A stretch of DNA of 37,568 nucleotides, taken from assembly GCA_944350485.1 (NCBI GenBank), contig CALVPE010000002.1:1-37568 (forward strand), in the 5' to 3' direction. Under the pieces are notes generated by a model. The model did no database searches. It was not told the DNA's origin and worked only from the letters and a program-made list of their open reading frames with translations. This document shows, one piece after another, positions 15,384 through 25,034 of the stretch. Each line of letters starts with the position of its first letter. Positions within the stretch are counted from its first letter, which is position 1. This DNA comes from an uncultured Bacilli bacterium. Lineage in GTDB: Bacteria > Bacillota_I > Bacilli_A > RF39 > UBA660. The position numbers and the translations under genes are program-made.

Positions 15384-15668
15384 CTTATAATTTAAATAAT
15401 TTTTTGATATTATTCATATAAAGTTTTTCTTCAATAGCAATTTAATTAAAACAAATTGACTAAATTATTATTATTCAAATAATATTGCAAAAATCGGTTA
15501 TTAATACTAGAAATTTAATTGATTTTTATTATAAATTATATGTAAACTTTAATATTTATTTGCATAAGAAGTATGAACAATAACTCTAAAATAAAAAATA
15601 AAAAGATATTTTCACTTACTTGCTAGATTTTTCTTCAAAAATTTGTTAAACTTAAAATGGTGATAAAA
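15384..15668. other. AT-rich intergenic region before the 7TM kinase-like gene
   Basis: No gene is supported here. A possible promoter is TTGACT near 15457 with TAATAT 18 bases later, which would give a leader of about 180 bases. Nothing closer to the start codon matches better. Confidence 0.4.
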
Positions 15669-17474
15669 ATGATAAATAATATCTTCTTTTCAGTTATAAG
15701 TTTATTTTATAGTATTATGATAATAATAATTTATTTTTCTAAAAAAAGACTTCCTAATGAGGAAAATAATGTCTATAAATACTTAATAATTTGTAATTTT
15801 TTAGGTTTAATAATTGAAATTTTTCCAGCTACTTTAGCTATTCGTTATCTAAAAAATTTTAATCCCAATTTAACAATTTTTATTTTGAAATTTATTTTAT
15901 ATTATTTTATCGTTTGGATTTCTTTATTCACTTATTATATTTACTTAATATGCATAACTGATCGTATTAATCAAGTTGAAGTTCGAGAAAAGAAACTTAA
16001 AAAAATTAAGAAATTTTTAACTTTATTAGGAATATTATGTATAATTTTTATTACATTTTTACCACTTTATGTTCATGAAGTTAATTATACATATGGACCA
16101 AGTGCTAATCTTGTTTATCTTGTTAGTGGCCTTTTAATAGTTAGTTGGATTTATTTTTTATTAAGAAATATTCATTATATTAAATCAAAAAAATATACTC
16201 CTGTTTTTACGTTTATCGTTTTGGGGTCATTGGTAATGCTCATTCAATCAATGAATCCCCAATTAACTTTAATGATTCCAATGCAAACTTTTATTACTTT
16301 CCTTATGTATTTTACTATTGAAAACCCAGATATTAAAATGTTGAATGAATTATATAAAAGTAAAGAATTAGCTGAGCAAAATTATGTTGAAAAATATAAT
16401 TTCTTATTTGAAACAGCTCAAGAAGTAAGAAAACCATTAAATGATATTAAAAAAATAACTAATGAAATAAAGATTGAAGATAAAACAAGTATTCAAAATG
16501 GTTTAGATTTAATAAAAAATATGATAAAACATTTAGACTTTACTATTAATAATATTCTTGATATTTCAATTATTGATGTTTCTAAACTTAAATTAATAGA
16601 TACAAAATATTCTTTAGAAAATATCTGTGAAGATATTTCTTTACGAATTGAAAAAGAAATAGCTCAAACAATTAAATTTGAAAAGCAATTTCCTAAAAAA
16701 ATGCCAATTCTTTACGGAGATTACATTAAATTAAAACAAATTATTTATTCAATTTTAATGAATTCTGTTAAAAGACTAGATTCAGGTTATATTTTATTTA
16801 AAATTGATTTATTAGAAAGATATGATACTTGTCGAATTGTTTTTACAATTAGTGATAATGGTAGTGGGCTTCCTATTGAAAGAATTAACGAGATTTTAAG
16901 TTCAACCGGAGAATTTAGTAAAGAAGATTTAATTGAACTTGAAAAGAAAGAAATTAATATGCAATTGTGCCAAAAGGTTATAAAAATTATGGGTGGCAGT
17001 TTAATGATAAAATCGGAATTAGAAAGAGGAACAGAAACAAAACTTGTTATTGATCAAAGAGTTTATCATGAAGAACAAGAAGATATTATTGAGAAATATA
17101 TTAATTCTATTAATAATTATCGAAAAGTTTTAATTGTTTCTCAAAATAAAGAATTAATTTCAAAATTAAAGAAATTATGTAATTCTTACAATATTACTTA
17201 TACTAATATTTTCTTTGGTATGGATGCGGTTGATCGTTTAAAATCTGGTAAAAAATATGATTTTATTTTAGTTGAGGATGAAATGAAACAGATGTCTGGT
17301 TATACAACTTTAAATAGTATGAAAAAGATAAATGGTTTTAAAATACCTGTAATTATTATGTTAAATAATGATAAAAAACAACTTAAAAATCATTTTTTGA
17401 AAGATGGTTTTAGTGATTACTTATTAACTGATAATTTAAATAGTGAATTTGAAAGAATTATTAATAAATATTAA
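15669..17474 (+). CDS. 7TM hybrid sensor kinase homologue with degenerate catalytic sites
   Basis: A 601-residue membrane protein. Seven hydrophobic segments lie in residues 5-220, like the 7TM sensor of some histidine kinases. A HisKA-like helix pair (about 240-300), an HATPase-like domain (about 310-465) and a receiver-like domain (about 485-600) follow. Key residues are missing. The phosphoacceptor His is Gln (Q251 in TAQEVRKPLN). The receiver's acidic pair is Ser-Gln (491-492) and its phosphoacceptor Asp is Glu (E536 in VEDEM). The conserved Thr and Lys are Asn and Thr, and the second glycine box of the ATPase is lost, although DNGSGLP and the N-box Asn remain. Phosphotransfer is therefore unlikely. 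ATG 15669 follows GGTGA. A pilin-like gene starts 20 bases downstream. Confidence 0.88.
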   Translation: MINNIFFSVISLFYSIMIIIIYFSKKRLPNEENNVYKYLIICNFLGLIIEIFPATLAIRYLKNFNPNLTIFILKFILYYFIVWISLFTYYIYLICITDRINQVEVREKKLKKIKKFLTLLGILCIIFITFLPLYVHEVNYTYGPSANLVYLVSGLLIVSWIYFLLRNIHYIKSKKYTPVFTFIVLGSLVMLIQSMNPQLTLMIPMQTFITFLMYFTIENPDIKMLNELYKSKELAEQNYVEKYNFLFETAQEVRKPLNDIKKITNEIKIEDKTSIQNGLDLIKNMIKHLDFTINNILDISIIDVSKLKLIDTKYSLENICEDISLRIEKEIAQTIKFEKQFPKKMPILYGDYIKLKQIIYSILMNSVKRLDSGYILFKIDLLERYDTCRIVFTISDNGSGLPIERINEILSSTGEFSKEDLIELEKKEINMQLCQKVIKIMGGSLMIKSELERGTETKLVIDQRVYHEEQEDIIEKYINSINNYRKVLIVSQNKELISKLKKLCNSYNITYTNIFFGMDAVDRLKSGKKYDFILVEDEMKQMSGYTTLNSMKKINGFKIPVIIMLNNDKKQLKNHFLKDGFSDYLLTDNLNSEFERIINKY

Positions 17475-17494
17475 ATTAATAAATAAGGTGATTT

Positions 17495-17848
17495 ATGAAA
17501 AATAAAAAAGCTTTTACTTTGGTTGAGTTATTAGCAGTTATTATGTTACTTGCAATTGTTATGATATTAATTTTTCCAAGTATTAAAGAAATTTTTGATG
17601 ATAATAAAATTCAAGAATATGAAACTTATGAAGATTTAATGATTGAATATACTAAAACATTTCCTAATTATCAAAAAAGAAGTAAAATTTGTTTATCAGA
17701 GTTAAATATTGATAAATTAAATGAATTCATCTGTACAGGTTATGTAACAATTTCTTCTAATACAATTACTCCTTATTTAAGTTGCAAAGATAAAAATGGT
17801 AATAATTCTTATCATACAGATGGTTTTAATACAAGTCTTGCTTGTTAA
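17495..17848 (+). CDS. Type IV pilin-like protein (ComGC-like prepilin)
   Basis: A 117-residue protein with a class III signal: MKNKKA, then FTLVELLAVI, with Glu at +5 after the expected prepilin-peptidase cut between Ala and Phe. It continues into one hydrophobic helix (to about residue 30). The small C-terminal domain has four Cys, possibly two disulfides. This is the type IV pilus/pseudopilin pattern, closest in size to ComGC of competence pili. No comGA/comGB assembly genes or prepilin peptidase are nearby, so the machinery must be encoded elsewhere. AAGGTGATTT precedes ATG 17495, only 20 bases after the degenerate 7TM kinase, so the two share an operon and may be functionally linked. Confidence 0.9.
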   Translation: MKNKKAFTLVELLAVIMLLAIVMILIFPSIKEIFDDNKIQEYETYEDLMIEYTKTFPNYQKRSKICLSELNIDKLNEFICTGYVTISSNTITPYLSCKDKNGNNSYHTDGFNTSLAC

Positions 17849-17862
17849 AATATTTAAAAGTT

Positions 17863-17891
17863 TTGCATATTTCCTTAATCTATAATATAAT
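17863..17891 (+). promoter_or_regulatory. Promoter of DUF177-rpmF
   Basis: TTGCAT (17863-17868), 17 bases, TATAAT (17886-17891). Confidence 0.75.
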
Positions 17892-17908
17892 GTTTTTTGG
17901 TGATAAGG

Positions 17909-18343
17909 ATGAATATTCAAATAACAGATTTAAACTATCAAGATGAAATATTAATTGATAAAGTTATTAGTTATGAAGAAGATTATTTACAAAATACAGA
18001 TATTTTAAAATTAGATGATGTTAAAGTATCAGGTAAAATCTATAAAGACTATGAAGATAATAATTTAATTGAATTAAAAGTAGTTGGAACAATGTATCTA
18101 ACTGATGCTATTACAACAGATGCTGTACCTTACAATTTTACAATTGATATTGAAGAAAATTTAGAAAATTCTTTAAAAACACTTGATTTAATTGAATTTT
18201 TATGGCATTATATTGTATTGGAAATTCCTATTAGGTATACAACTAGTGATACCGAAGAGTTAAAGGATAAATATAAAGGAATTTATCTTGAAGAGGAAGA
18301 TCGTATTGTAAATAATCCATTTAAAGATTTCTTTAAAGAATAA
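17909..18343 (+). CDS. DUF177 (YceD-type) protein
   Basis: A 144-residue soluble protein of the DUF177/YceD family, which almost always sits directly before rpmF and is linked to 23S rRNA/50S maturation. The segments [19 protein letters not shown] and the acidic tail fit the family, and so does the position 16 bases ahead of rpmF. ATG 17909 is chosen, preceded by GGTGAT; an in-frame TTG at 17897 overlaps that site and is rejected. This Bacillota form lacks the conserved Cys pair of some members. The molecular function is not established from sequence. Confidence 0.82.
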   Translation: MNIQITDLNYQDEILIDKVISYEEDYLQNTDILKLDDVKVSGKIYKDYEDNNLIELKVVGTMYLTDAITTDAVPYNFTIDIEENLENSLKTLDLIEFLWHYIVLEIPIRYTTSDTEELKDKYKGIYLEEEDRIVNNPFKDFFKE

Positions 18344-18359
18344 GAAAGGAGAGTTAAAC

Positions 18360-18542
18360 ATGGCTGTACCATTTAGAAAAGTTTCAAAAACAAGAAAAAG
18401 AATGAGAAGAGCTCATAATGCTTTAGAAGCTAAGACTGTTACTTCTTGCCCTAACTGTGGCGAAATGATAAAACCACATCGTGTTTGCAAAAACTGTGGA
18501 TATTATAAGAAAGAAGAAATAATTAAGAAAGATGCTGAGTAA
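18360..18542 (+). CDS. rpmF: 50S ribosomal protein L32
   Basis: A 60-residue ribosomal protein with the family start [21 protein letters not shown] zinc-ribbon is formed by CPNC (30-33) and CKNC (43-46), so this is the zinc-binding C+ form. The ribosome binding site GAAAGGAG lies 7 bases before ATG 18360. It is co-transcribed with the DUF177 gene, and a terminator overlaps its 3' end. Confidence 0.98.
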   Translation: MAVPFRKVSKTRKRMRRAHNALEAKTVTSCPNCGEMIKPHRVCKNCGYYKKEEIIKKDAE

Positions 18543-18557
18543 AATTAGTATCTTTTT
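18528..18557 (+). terminator. Terminator overlapping the rpmF stop
   Basis: AAAGATGC (18528-18535) pairs with GTATCTTT (18548-18555) with one G-T pair, followed by TT. It includes the rpmF stop codon and ends 10 bases before nadD, so it may act as an attenuator for nadD. Confidence 0.55.
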
Positions 18558-18566
18558 TCTCAGAAT

Positions 18567-19109
18567 ATGAAAATATGTTTATATGTAGGTTCCTTTAATC
18601 CTGTTACGAAAGCTCATCTAAAAATAGCCTCAGATCTTTTAGAAAATAAAATAATTGATTTTCTTTATTTTTTACCTGTTAATAGTCAAAAGAGTAACTT
18701 AATCCCTATAAAATTAAGAATTGATATGCTTAATTTAGTAACTAATTCAAAAGAAAAAACTTTAAATGTTTACAATTATTCTCAAACTGGTTTTTTTAAC
18801 TATGATGTCCTAACAAAAATAAACAAACAAATTACTCATCTTGTTTTAGGAAGTGATTTATTTTTAAAATTTAATAATTTTTCTAATTATCAAGAAATAC
18901 TTAAAAACTATAACTTAATCATTATTAAAAGAGATAATATTAATTTAGAAAATATTATTAATAAATATTATCTTTCATTTAAAGATAAAATGACGATTAT
19001 AAAAAAGAATTATCAAGGTTCGTCAACTTTAGCTAGAAATACTTTAAATGAAGATTATTTAAGTAAAGAAGTATTAGCTTATATAAAAGAAAATTCTTTA
19101 TATAACTAA
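18567..19109 (+). CDS. nadD: Nicotinate-nucleotide adenylyltransferase (NadD-like)
   Basis: Transfers AMP from ATP to nicotinate mononucleotide in NAD synthesis. The 180 residues begin MKICLYVGSFNPVTKAH, the nucleotidyltransferase (H/T)xGH-type site, here with Thr-Lys-Ala-His. They end with a GSSTLAR segment in place of the usual ISSTxIR. Length and layout fit NadD, though it is at the short end and lacks an HD phosphohydrolase fusion. The start gives the expected N-terminus but has no ribosome binding site. It lies directly behind the rpmF terminator, so expression may be low or rely on readthrough. A different nucleotidyltransferase of this superfamily cannot be fully excluded. Confidence 0.82.
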   Translation: MKICLYVGSFNPVTKAHLKIASDLLENKIIDFLYFLPVNSQKSNLIPIKLRIDMLNLVTNSKEKTLNVYNYSQTGFFNYDVLTKINKQITHLVLGSDLFLKFNNFSNYQEILKNYNLIIIKRDNINLENIINKYYLSFKDKMTIIKKNYQGSSTLARNTLNEDYLSKEVLAYIKENSLYN

Positions 19110-19138
19110 TATTTTTTGTTATAAAAATAACCTTAATT

Positions 19139-19146
19139 CATATTAT
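19139..19146 (+). promoter_or_regulatory. Possible sigma-E-like -10 box of spoVID
   Basis: CATATTAT resembles the mother-cell sigma-E -10 (CATAcanT). An ATA-containing stretch lies about 15 bases upstream (TTATAAA, 19120-19126). The start site would fall just ahead of TGGAGG. The spoVID gene of Bacillus is sigma-E dependent, which is consistent. The sequence match alone is weak in AT-rich DNA. Confidence 0.3.
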
Positions 19147-19164
19147 TAATTGAATGGAGGATAT

Positions 19165-19923
19165 ATGAAAAAAATAGTGCCTTTTACAAGAGATTTAATG
19201 TTTAAGACCAAAATTGGAGAGATAACTTCAATTGCTCTTGATAATACTTTAAATTTAGAAGATAATACGGTTTCTGGAGAATTTATTATTAGTGGAACTT
19301 ATAAGATGTTAGGAGGTCAAGTTGAAGAAGAATTTAAATATAATTTACCTGTTGATATAACAATTGATACTAAGTATGAAACTAAAAATTGTATAGTTAG
19401 TATTGATGATTTTTCTTATGAGATTATTAATGAAGAAAAATTAAAAGTTAATATAAGTGTTATGTTAGATGATTTAGATATTAAAATTGATCCTATTGAA
19501 ACAATTGAAATAGAAGTAAAAGAAGAATCTGAAAAAAAAGAAGAGATGAGAAATGATCAAGAATTTACTATGGTTGATGATGATTTAGAAAGTTTAGTTG
19601 AAGAAATAGCAAATGTAAATGAAAAAGATTTGCCAATTGAAACAACTAATTTAAAGCCAAATATTATTAAAGAAACAAACAATCAGAATATAAATAATAC
19701 AATTAATAATAATACAATAACTAATTTTAGTGAGGATTTATTAAAAAATATTAATGATGCTAAAGAATATTCCATTTATAGAGTTTATACAATGAAAGAA
19801 GATGATACCTTAGAACTTATTTATGAAAAATTTAATGTTAATAAAGAGATATTAGCTGATTATAACGATCTTGATAAGTTAAATGTTGGATCAAAACTAA
19901 TTATTCCAAGTATTGATGAATAA
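19165..19923 (+). CDS. spoVID: SpoVID-like spore coat morphogenetic protein (SPOCS domain + LysM)
   Basis: In Bacillus SpoVID directs coat proteins to encircle the forespore, binding SafA and the outer forespore membrane. This 252-residue version has an N-terminal beta-rich SPOCS-type domain (about 1-115, beginning KIVPFTRDLMFKTKIGEITS), an acidic and Asn-rich linker (115-200) and a C-terminal LysM (about 205-250, ending LNVGSKLIIP). ATG 19165 is preceded by TGGAGG. It is much shorter than B. subtilis SpoVID because the acidic linker is reduced. The next gene is a YsxE-like protein overlapping it by 8 bases, the same order as spoVID-ysxE in Bacillus, and that order strongly supports the call. 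Confidence 0.85.
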   Translation: MKKIVPFTRDLMFKTKIGEITSIALDNTLNLEDNTVSGEFIISGTYKMLGGQVEEEFKYNLPVDITIDTKYETKNCIVSIDDFSYEIINEEKLKVNISVMLDDLDIKIDPIETIEIEVKEESEKKEEMRNDQEFTMVDDDLESLVEEIANVNEKDLPIETTNLKPNIIKETNNQNINNTINNNTITNFSEDLLKNINDAKEYSIYRVYTMKEDDTLELIYEKFNVNKEILADYNDLDKLNVGSKLIIPSIDE

Positions 19924-20806
19924 TTTAAGAGAAATATTATCCGAAGATATTAAAGTTAATAGTTTTAAATATCTTGGCAAAATTAAAATATTAGATACTA
20001 ATAAAGGAAAATTAGTTTATAAAGAAAATAGTAATAACTATGATATTTATGAATATTTAAAAACTAGAGACTTTGCTTATTTTCCAAGAACTTTAAATAA
20101 AAATAATCATAATATTGAAATACTAGAATATATTGAAACAAAAGATGTTCCTGAAGAACAAAAACTTAATGATTTAATTCATTTAAGTGGTATTTTACAT
20201 CGAAAAACCATGTTTAATAAAGAAATAGATATGGATTTAGTTAAAGAAACTTATGAAAATATTTCGAATCAAGCTAATTATTTAAGAAAATATTATGAAG
20301 ATATGAATAATTATATTGATACAATTGTTTTTATGTCTCCAAGCGAATATTTATTAGTTTCCAATATTGATTTAATTTATTATTTATTAGATTTTGTTAA
20401 AATAGAAATAGATACTTGGTATCATAATATTAAAGAAAAGAAAACAATTCGTTATAGTTTAATTCATAATAATTTAGATTTAAGTCATATTTTAGAAAGT
20501 GATAATAAATATTTAATTAGTTGGTCTAAATCAAGATTAGATATGCCAATTATTGATCTTTTGAAATTATATCAAGATAATTATTATAATTTAAATTTAG
20601 AAGATTTTTTAAGAGAATATGAAAGTGAAAATAGGTTAGATAATAATGAATATCTTTTTTTCCTTTTAAAATTATCTTTAGTAAAGAAGATTGAATTTAC
20701 TAAAAATACTTTAGAAGATTGCTATAATATTAATAAATATCTCGTATATCTTAAAAAAATTGCAGTATTGGTACAAAAATACGAACAAAAAATTAAAAAA
20801 GTTTGA
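19916..20806 (+). CDS. ysxE: YsxE/CotS-family kinase-like spore coat protein, probably catalytically dead
   Basis: The 296 residues follow the aminoglycoside-phosphotransferase-like fold of the CotS/YsxE coat proteins: an N-lobe with a KLVYKENSNNYDIYEYL strand-helix unit, ILEYIE hinge, then LSGILHRKT and the catalytic-loop region. The loop that should read HGD is HNN (184-186), and the later metal-binding Asp region reads ISWSKS, so phosphotransfer is unlikely and a structural role is inferred. ATG 19916 overlaps the end of spoVID (ATGAATAA), which implies translational coupling; an in-frame TTG at 19913 is less likely. The promoter of the next transcription unit overlaps its stop codon. Confidence 0.8.
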   Translation: MNNLREILSEDIKVNSFKYLGKIKILDTNKGKLVYKENSNNYDIYEYLKTRDFAYFPRTLNKNNHNIEILEYIETKDVPEEQKLNDLIHLSGILHRKTMFNKEIDMDLVKETYENISNQANYLRKYYEDMNNYIDTIVFMSPSEYLLVSNIDLIYYLLDFVKIEIDTWYHNIKEKKTIRYSLIHNNLDLSHILESDNKYLISWSKSRLDMPIIDLLKLYQDNYYNLNLEDFLREYESENRLDNNEYLFFLLKLSLVKKIEFTKNTLEDCYNINKYLVYLKKIAVLVQKYEQKIKKV

Positions 20807-20831
20807 CTTTTAGTCCATCTTATAGTATAAT
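20803..20831 (+). promoter_or_regulatory. Strong sigma-A promoter
   Basis: TTGACT (20803-20808), 17 bases, TATAAT (20826-20831). The -35 box overlaps the ysxE stop codon. It separates the sporulation pair from the following vegetative genes. Confidence 0.88.
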
Positions 20832-20840
20832 TAACACGAA

Positions 20841-20865
20841 CTTGATAGATAGGGGTGCTATCAAG
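20841..20865 (+). promoter_or_regulatory. 5'-terminal hairpin in the leader of the next gene
   Basis: CTTGATAG (20841-20848) pairs perfectly with CTATCAAG (20858-20865) around loop ATAGGGGTG. It would begin within about 3 bases of the predicted transcription start. Downstream purine-rich repeats (AAGGAG, AAAGGGG, TGGAG) precede ATG 20906. It may stabilise the mRNA or bind a regulator. It does not match a preQ1 riboswitch. Confidence 0.55.
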
Positions 20866-20905
20866 AAATTTATGTAGTATAAGGAGTATAAAGGGGTTTT
20901 GGAGT

Positions 20906-23549
<2,644 letters not shown>

Positions 23550-23553
<4 letters not shown>

Positions 23554-24278
23554 AAATAAAAAAATATCAAAAAGTTAGTAAAAATAAATACAAAATAATT
23601 TTAGAAGATGATAGTTATTTAACTTTATATGAAGATGTTATTTTAAAACATGAATTATTATTAAAAAAAGAAATAAATAATCAAGACTTAATTTTAAAAG
23701 ATAATAATAAATATGAGTTATATGAAAAATGTTTAATTTATTTAAATAAAAAATTAAGATGTGAAAAAGAAATAATTGATTTTCTAAATAAATATACAAT
23801 TGATTTTAAAGAAATAGATGAAGTTATTAAGAAATTAAAAGAAAATGGTTTTTTAAACCAATCTTTATATCTTAAAAGTTATATTCATGATAAAATTTAT
23901 TTAACAAATGATGGACCAATTAAAATAAAAAAAGACTTGCTTAATTTAGATTTTCAAGAAGAAGATATTGATTTGGAATTAAATAATTTAAGTTCGGAAT
24001 TAATAAAAAATAAAATTCAAAAATATGTTAATAAAAAATTAAAATTTAACAAAAGTAGTCTTTATCTTTTTAAAAATAAAATGTTAGGAAATTTGCTTAA
24101 TTTAGGTTATTTAAAAGATGATATTTTCGAAATTTTAAACAATATTGAAATTGATAATAATAATTTAAAAGAAAAAGAATATCTAAAATTAAAGAATAAA
24201 TATGCTAAAAAATATTCTGGTTATGAATTGGAAATGTTTATTAAAAGAAAATTATATGAGAAAGGGTTTAGAGATTAG
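23550..24278 (+). CDS. recX: Regulatory protein RecX
   Basis: RecX modulates RecA filaments. The 242 residues show the three-helix repeats of the family: CLIYLNKKLRCEKEIIDFLN, the VIKKLKENGFLNQSLYLKSYI block, and a C-terminal GYELEMFIKRKLYEKGF repeat. An N-terminal extension of about 55 residues (strand-rich, EDDSYLTLYEDVI) is usual in Bacillota RecX. The start overlaps the sua5 stop as ATGA. The protein is very Lys/Asn rich, in line with base composition. The family is diverse and the call rests on repeat pattern and length. Confidence 0.82.
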
Positions 24279-24285
24279 GTAAAAT

Positions 24286-24879
24286 ATGGCAAACTTAGTT
24301 GAACAAAATCGAAAATTAATTGAAATTATTTTAAGACAAAATGAAGAAATCAGTAAATTATTAAATATGGTTTCTAGAGATCAGTTAACAGGTCTTTATA
24401 ACAGACGTTACTTTGAATTAAGTAATGATGAAGAAAGAAATCTTTTAAATGTTGTTGATTCATCAGTTATTATGTTTGATATAGATAATTTTAAAAAAGT
24501 TAATGATACTTATGGACATGTAATAGGAGATGTTGTTTTAAAAAGAGTGGCTGAGGTTATTAGTAATAATTGTCGTGTTTCAGATATACCAATTAGGTAT
24601 GGAGGCGAAGAATTTGTTGTTTTATTAAACAATTGCTCATTAGAAAATGCTTTCCTAGTTGCTGATAAAATAAGAGAAAAGATTAGTCAGGAAGTTATTA
24701 AAATTGGACCTATTAATTTAAATGTAACTGTTTCAGGAGGAGTATCATTTAAAGGTGTAGAAACTTCAATTGAAAATGCAATTAAAGAAGCAGATCAAGC
24801 TATGTATCAAAGTAAAAACAACGGTAAAAATAGAATTAGTAAAATAGAAGAAAAAGAAAAATTAAATAGAAAGTTTTAA
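24286..24879 (+). CDS. Soluble GGDEF diguanylate cyclase
   Basis: Predicted to make cyclic di-GMP from two GTP. The 197 residues are a short N-terminal helix (about 1-30, coiled-coil-like, probably for dimerisation) and one GGDEF domain. The substrate Asp is in FDIDNFKKVNDTYGH and the active site is GGEEF (106-110). The inhibitory RxxD site (R97-D100) lies exactly five residues upstream, so product inhibition is expected. There is no sensor or membrane domain. It is the last gene of the tgt-sua5-recX row, 8 bases after recX and preceded by a weak AGGT site. No EAL or PilZ gene is in the window. Confidence 0.93.
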   Translation: MANLVEQNRKLIEIILRQNEEISKLLNMVSRDQLTGLYNRRYFELSNDEERNLLNVVDSSVIMFDIDNFKKVNDTYGHVIGDVVLKRVAEVISNNCRVSDIPIRYGGEEFVVLLNNCSLENAFLVADKIREKISQEVIKIGPINLNVTVSGGVSFKGVETSIENAIKEADQAMYQSKNNGKNRISKIEEKEKLNRKF

Positions 24880-24921
24880 AATATTTACAATATTAAAAAA
24901 TATAATATGTCGTATATAAAA

Positions 24922-24949
24922 TTGGCAGGTAGCTAACCTTATATATAGT
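24922..24949 (+). promoter_or_regulatory. Promoter candidate P1 of mutL
   Basis: TTGGCA (24922-24927), 16 bases, TATAGT (24944-24949), giving a leader of about 80 bases. Confidence 0.5.
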
Positions 24950-24989
24950 TTGTTAGATAATGAATCTTAGAAAGCAAAATGTAAAGTTA

Positions 24990-25018
24990 TTTATTTTTTA
25001 TAGTTTTTTTGATACAAT
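24990..25018 (+). promoter_or_regulatory. Promoter candidate P2 of mutL
   Basis: An extended -10, TGATACAAT, ends at 25018, with a weak -35 TTTATT (24990-24995) 17 bases upstream. Confidence 0.45.
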
Positions 25019-25034
25019 AAGTCTGTGATGGGTT

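Noticed and set aside
19086-19120. TATAAC/GTTATA hairpin after nadD as a terminator
   Set aside because: The bases after the stem are A-rich and not T-rich, so it is not a rho-independent terminator on the plus strand.
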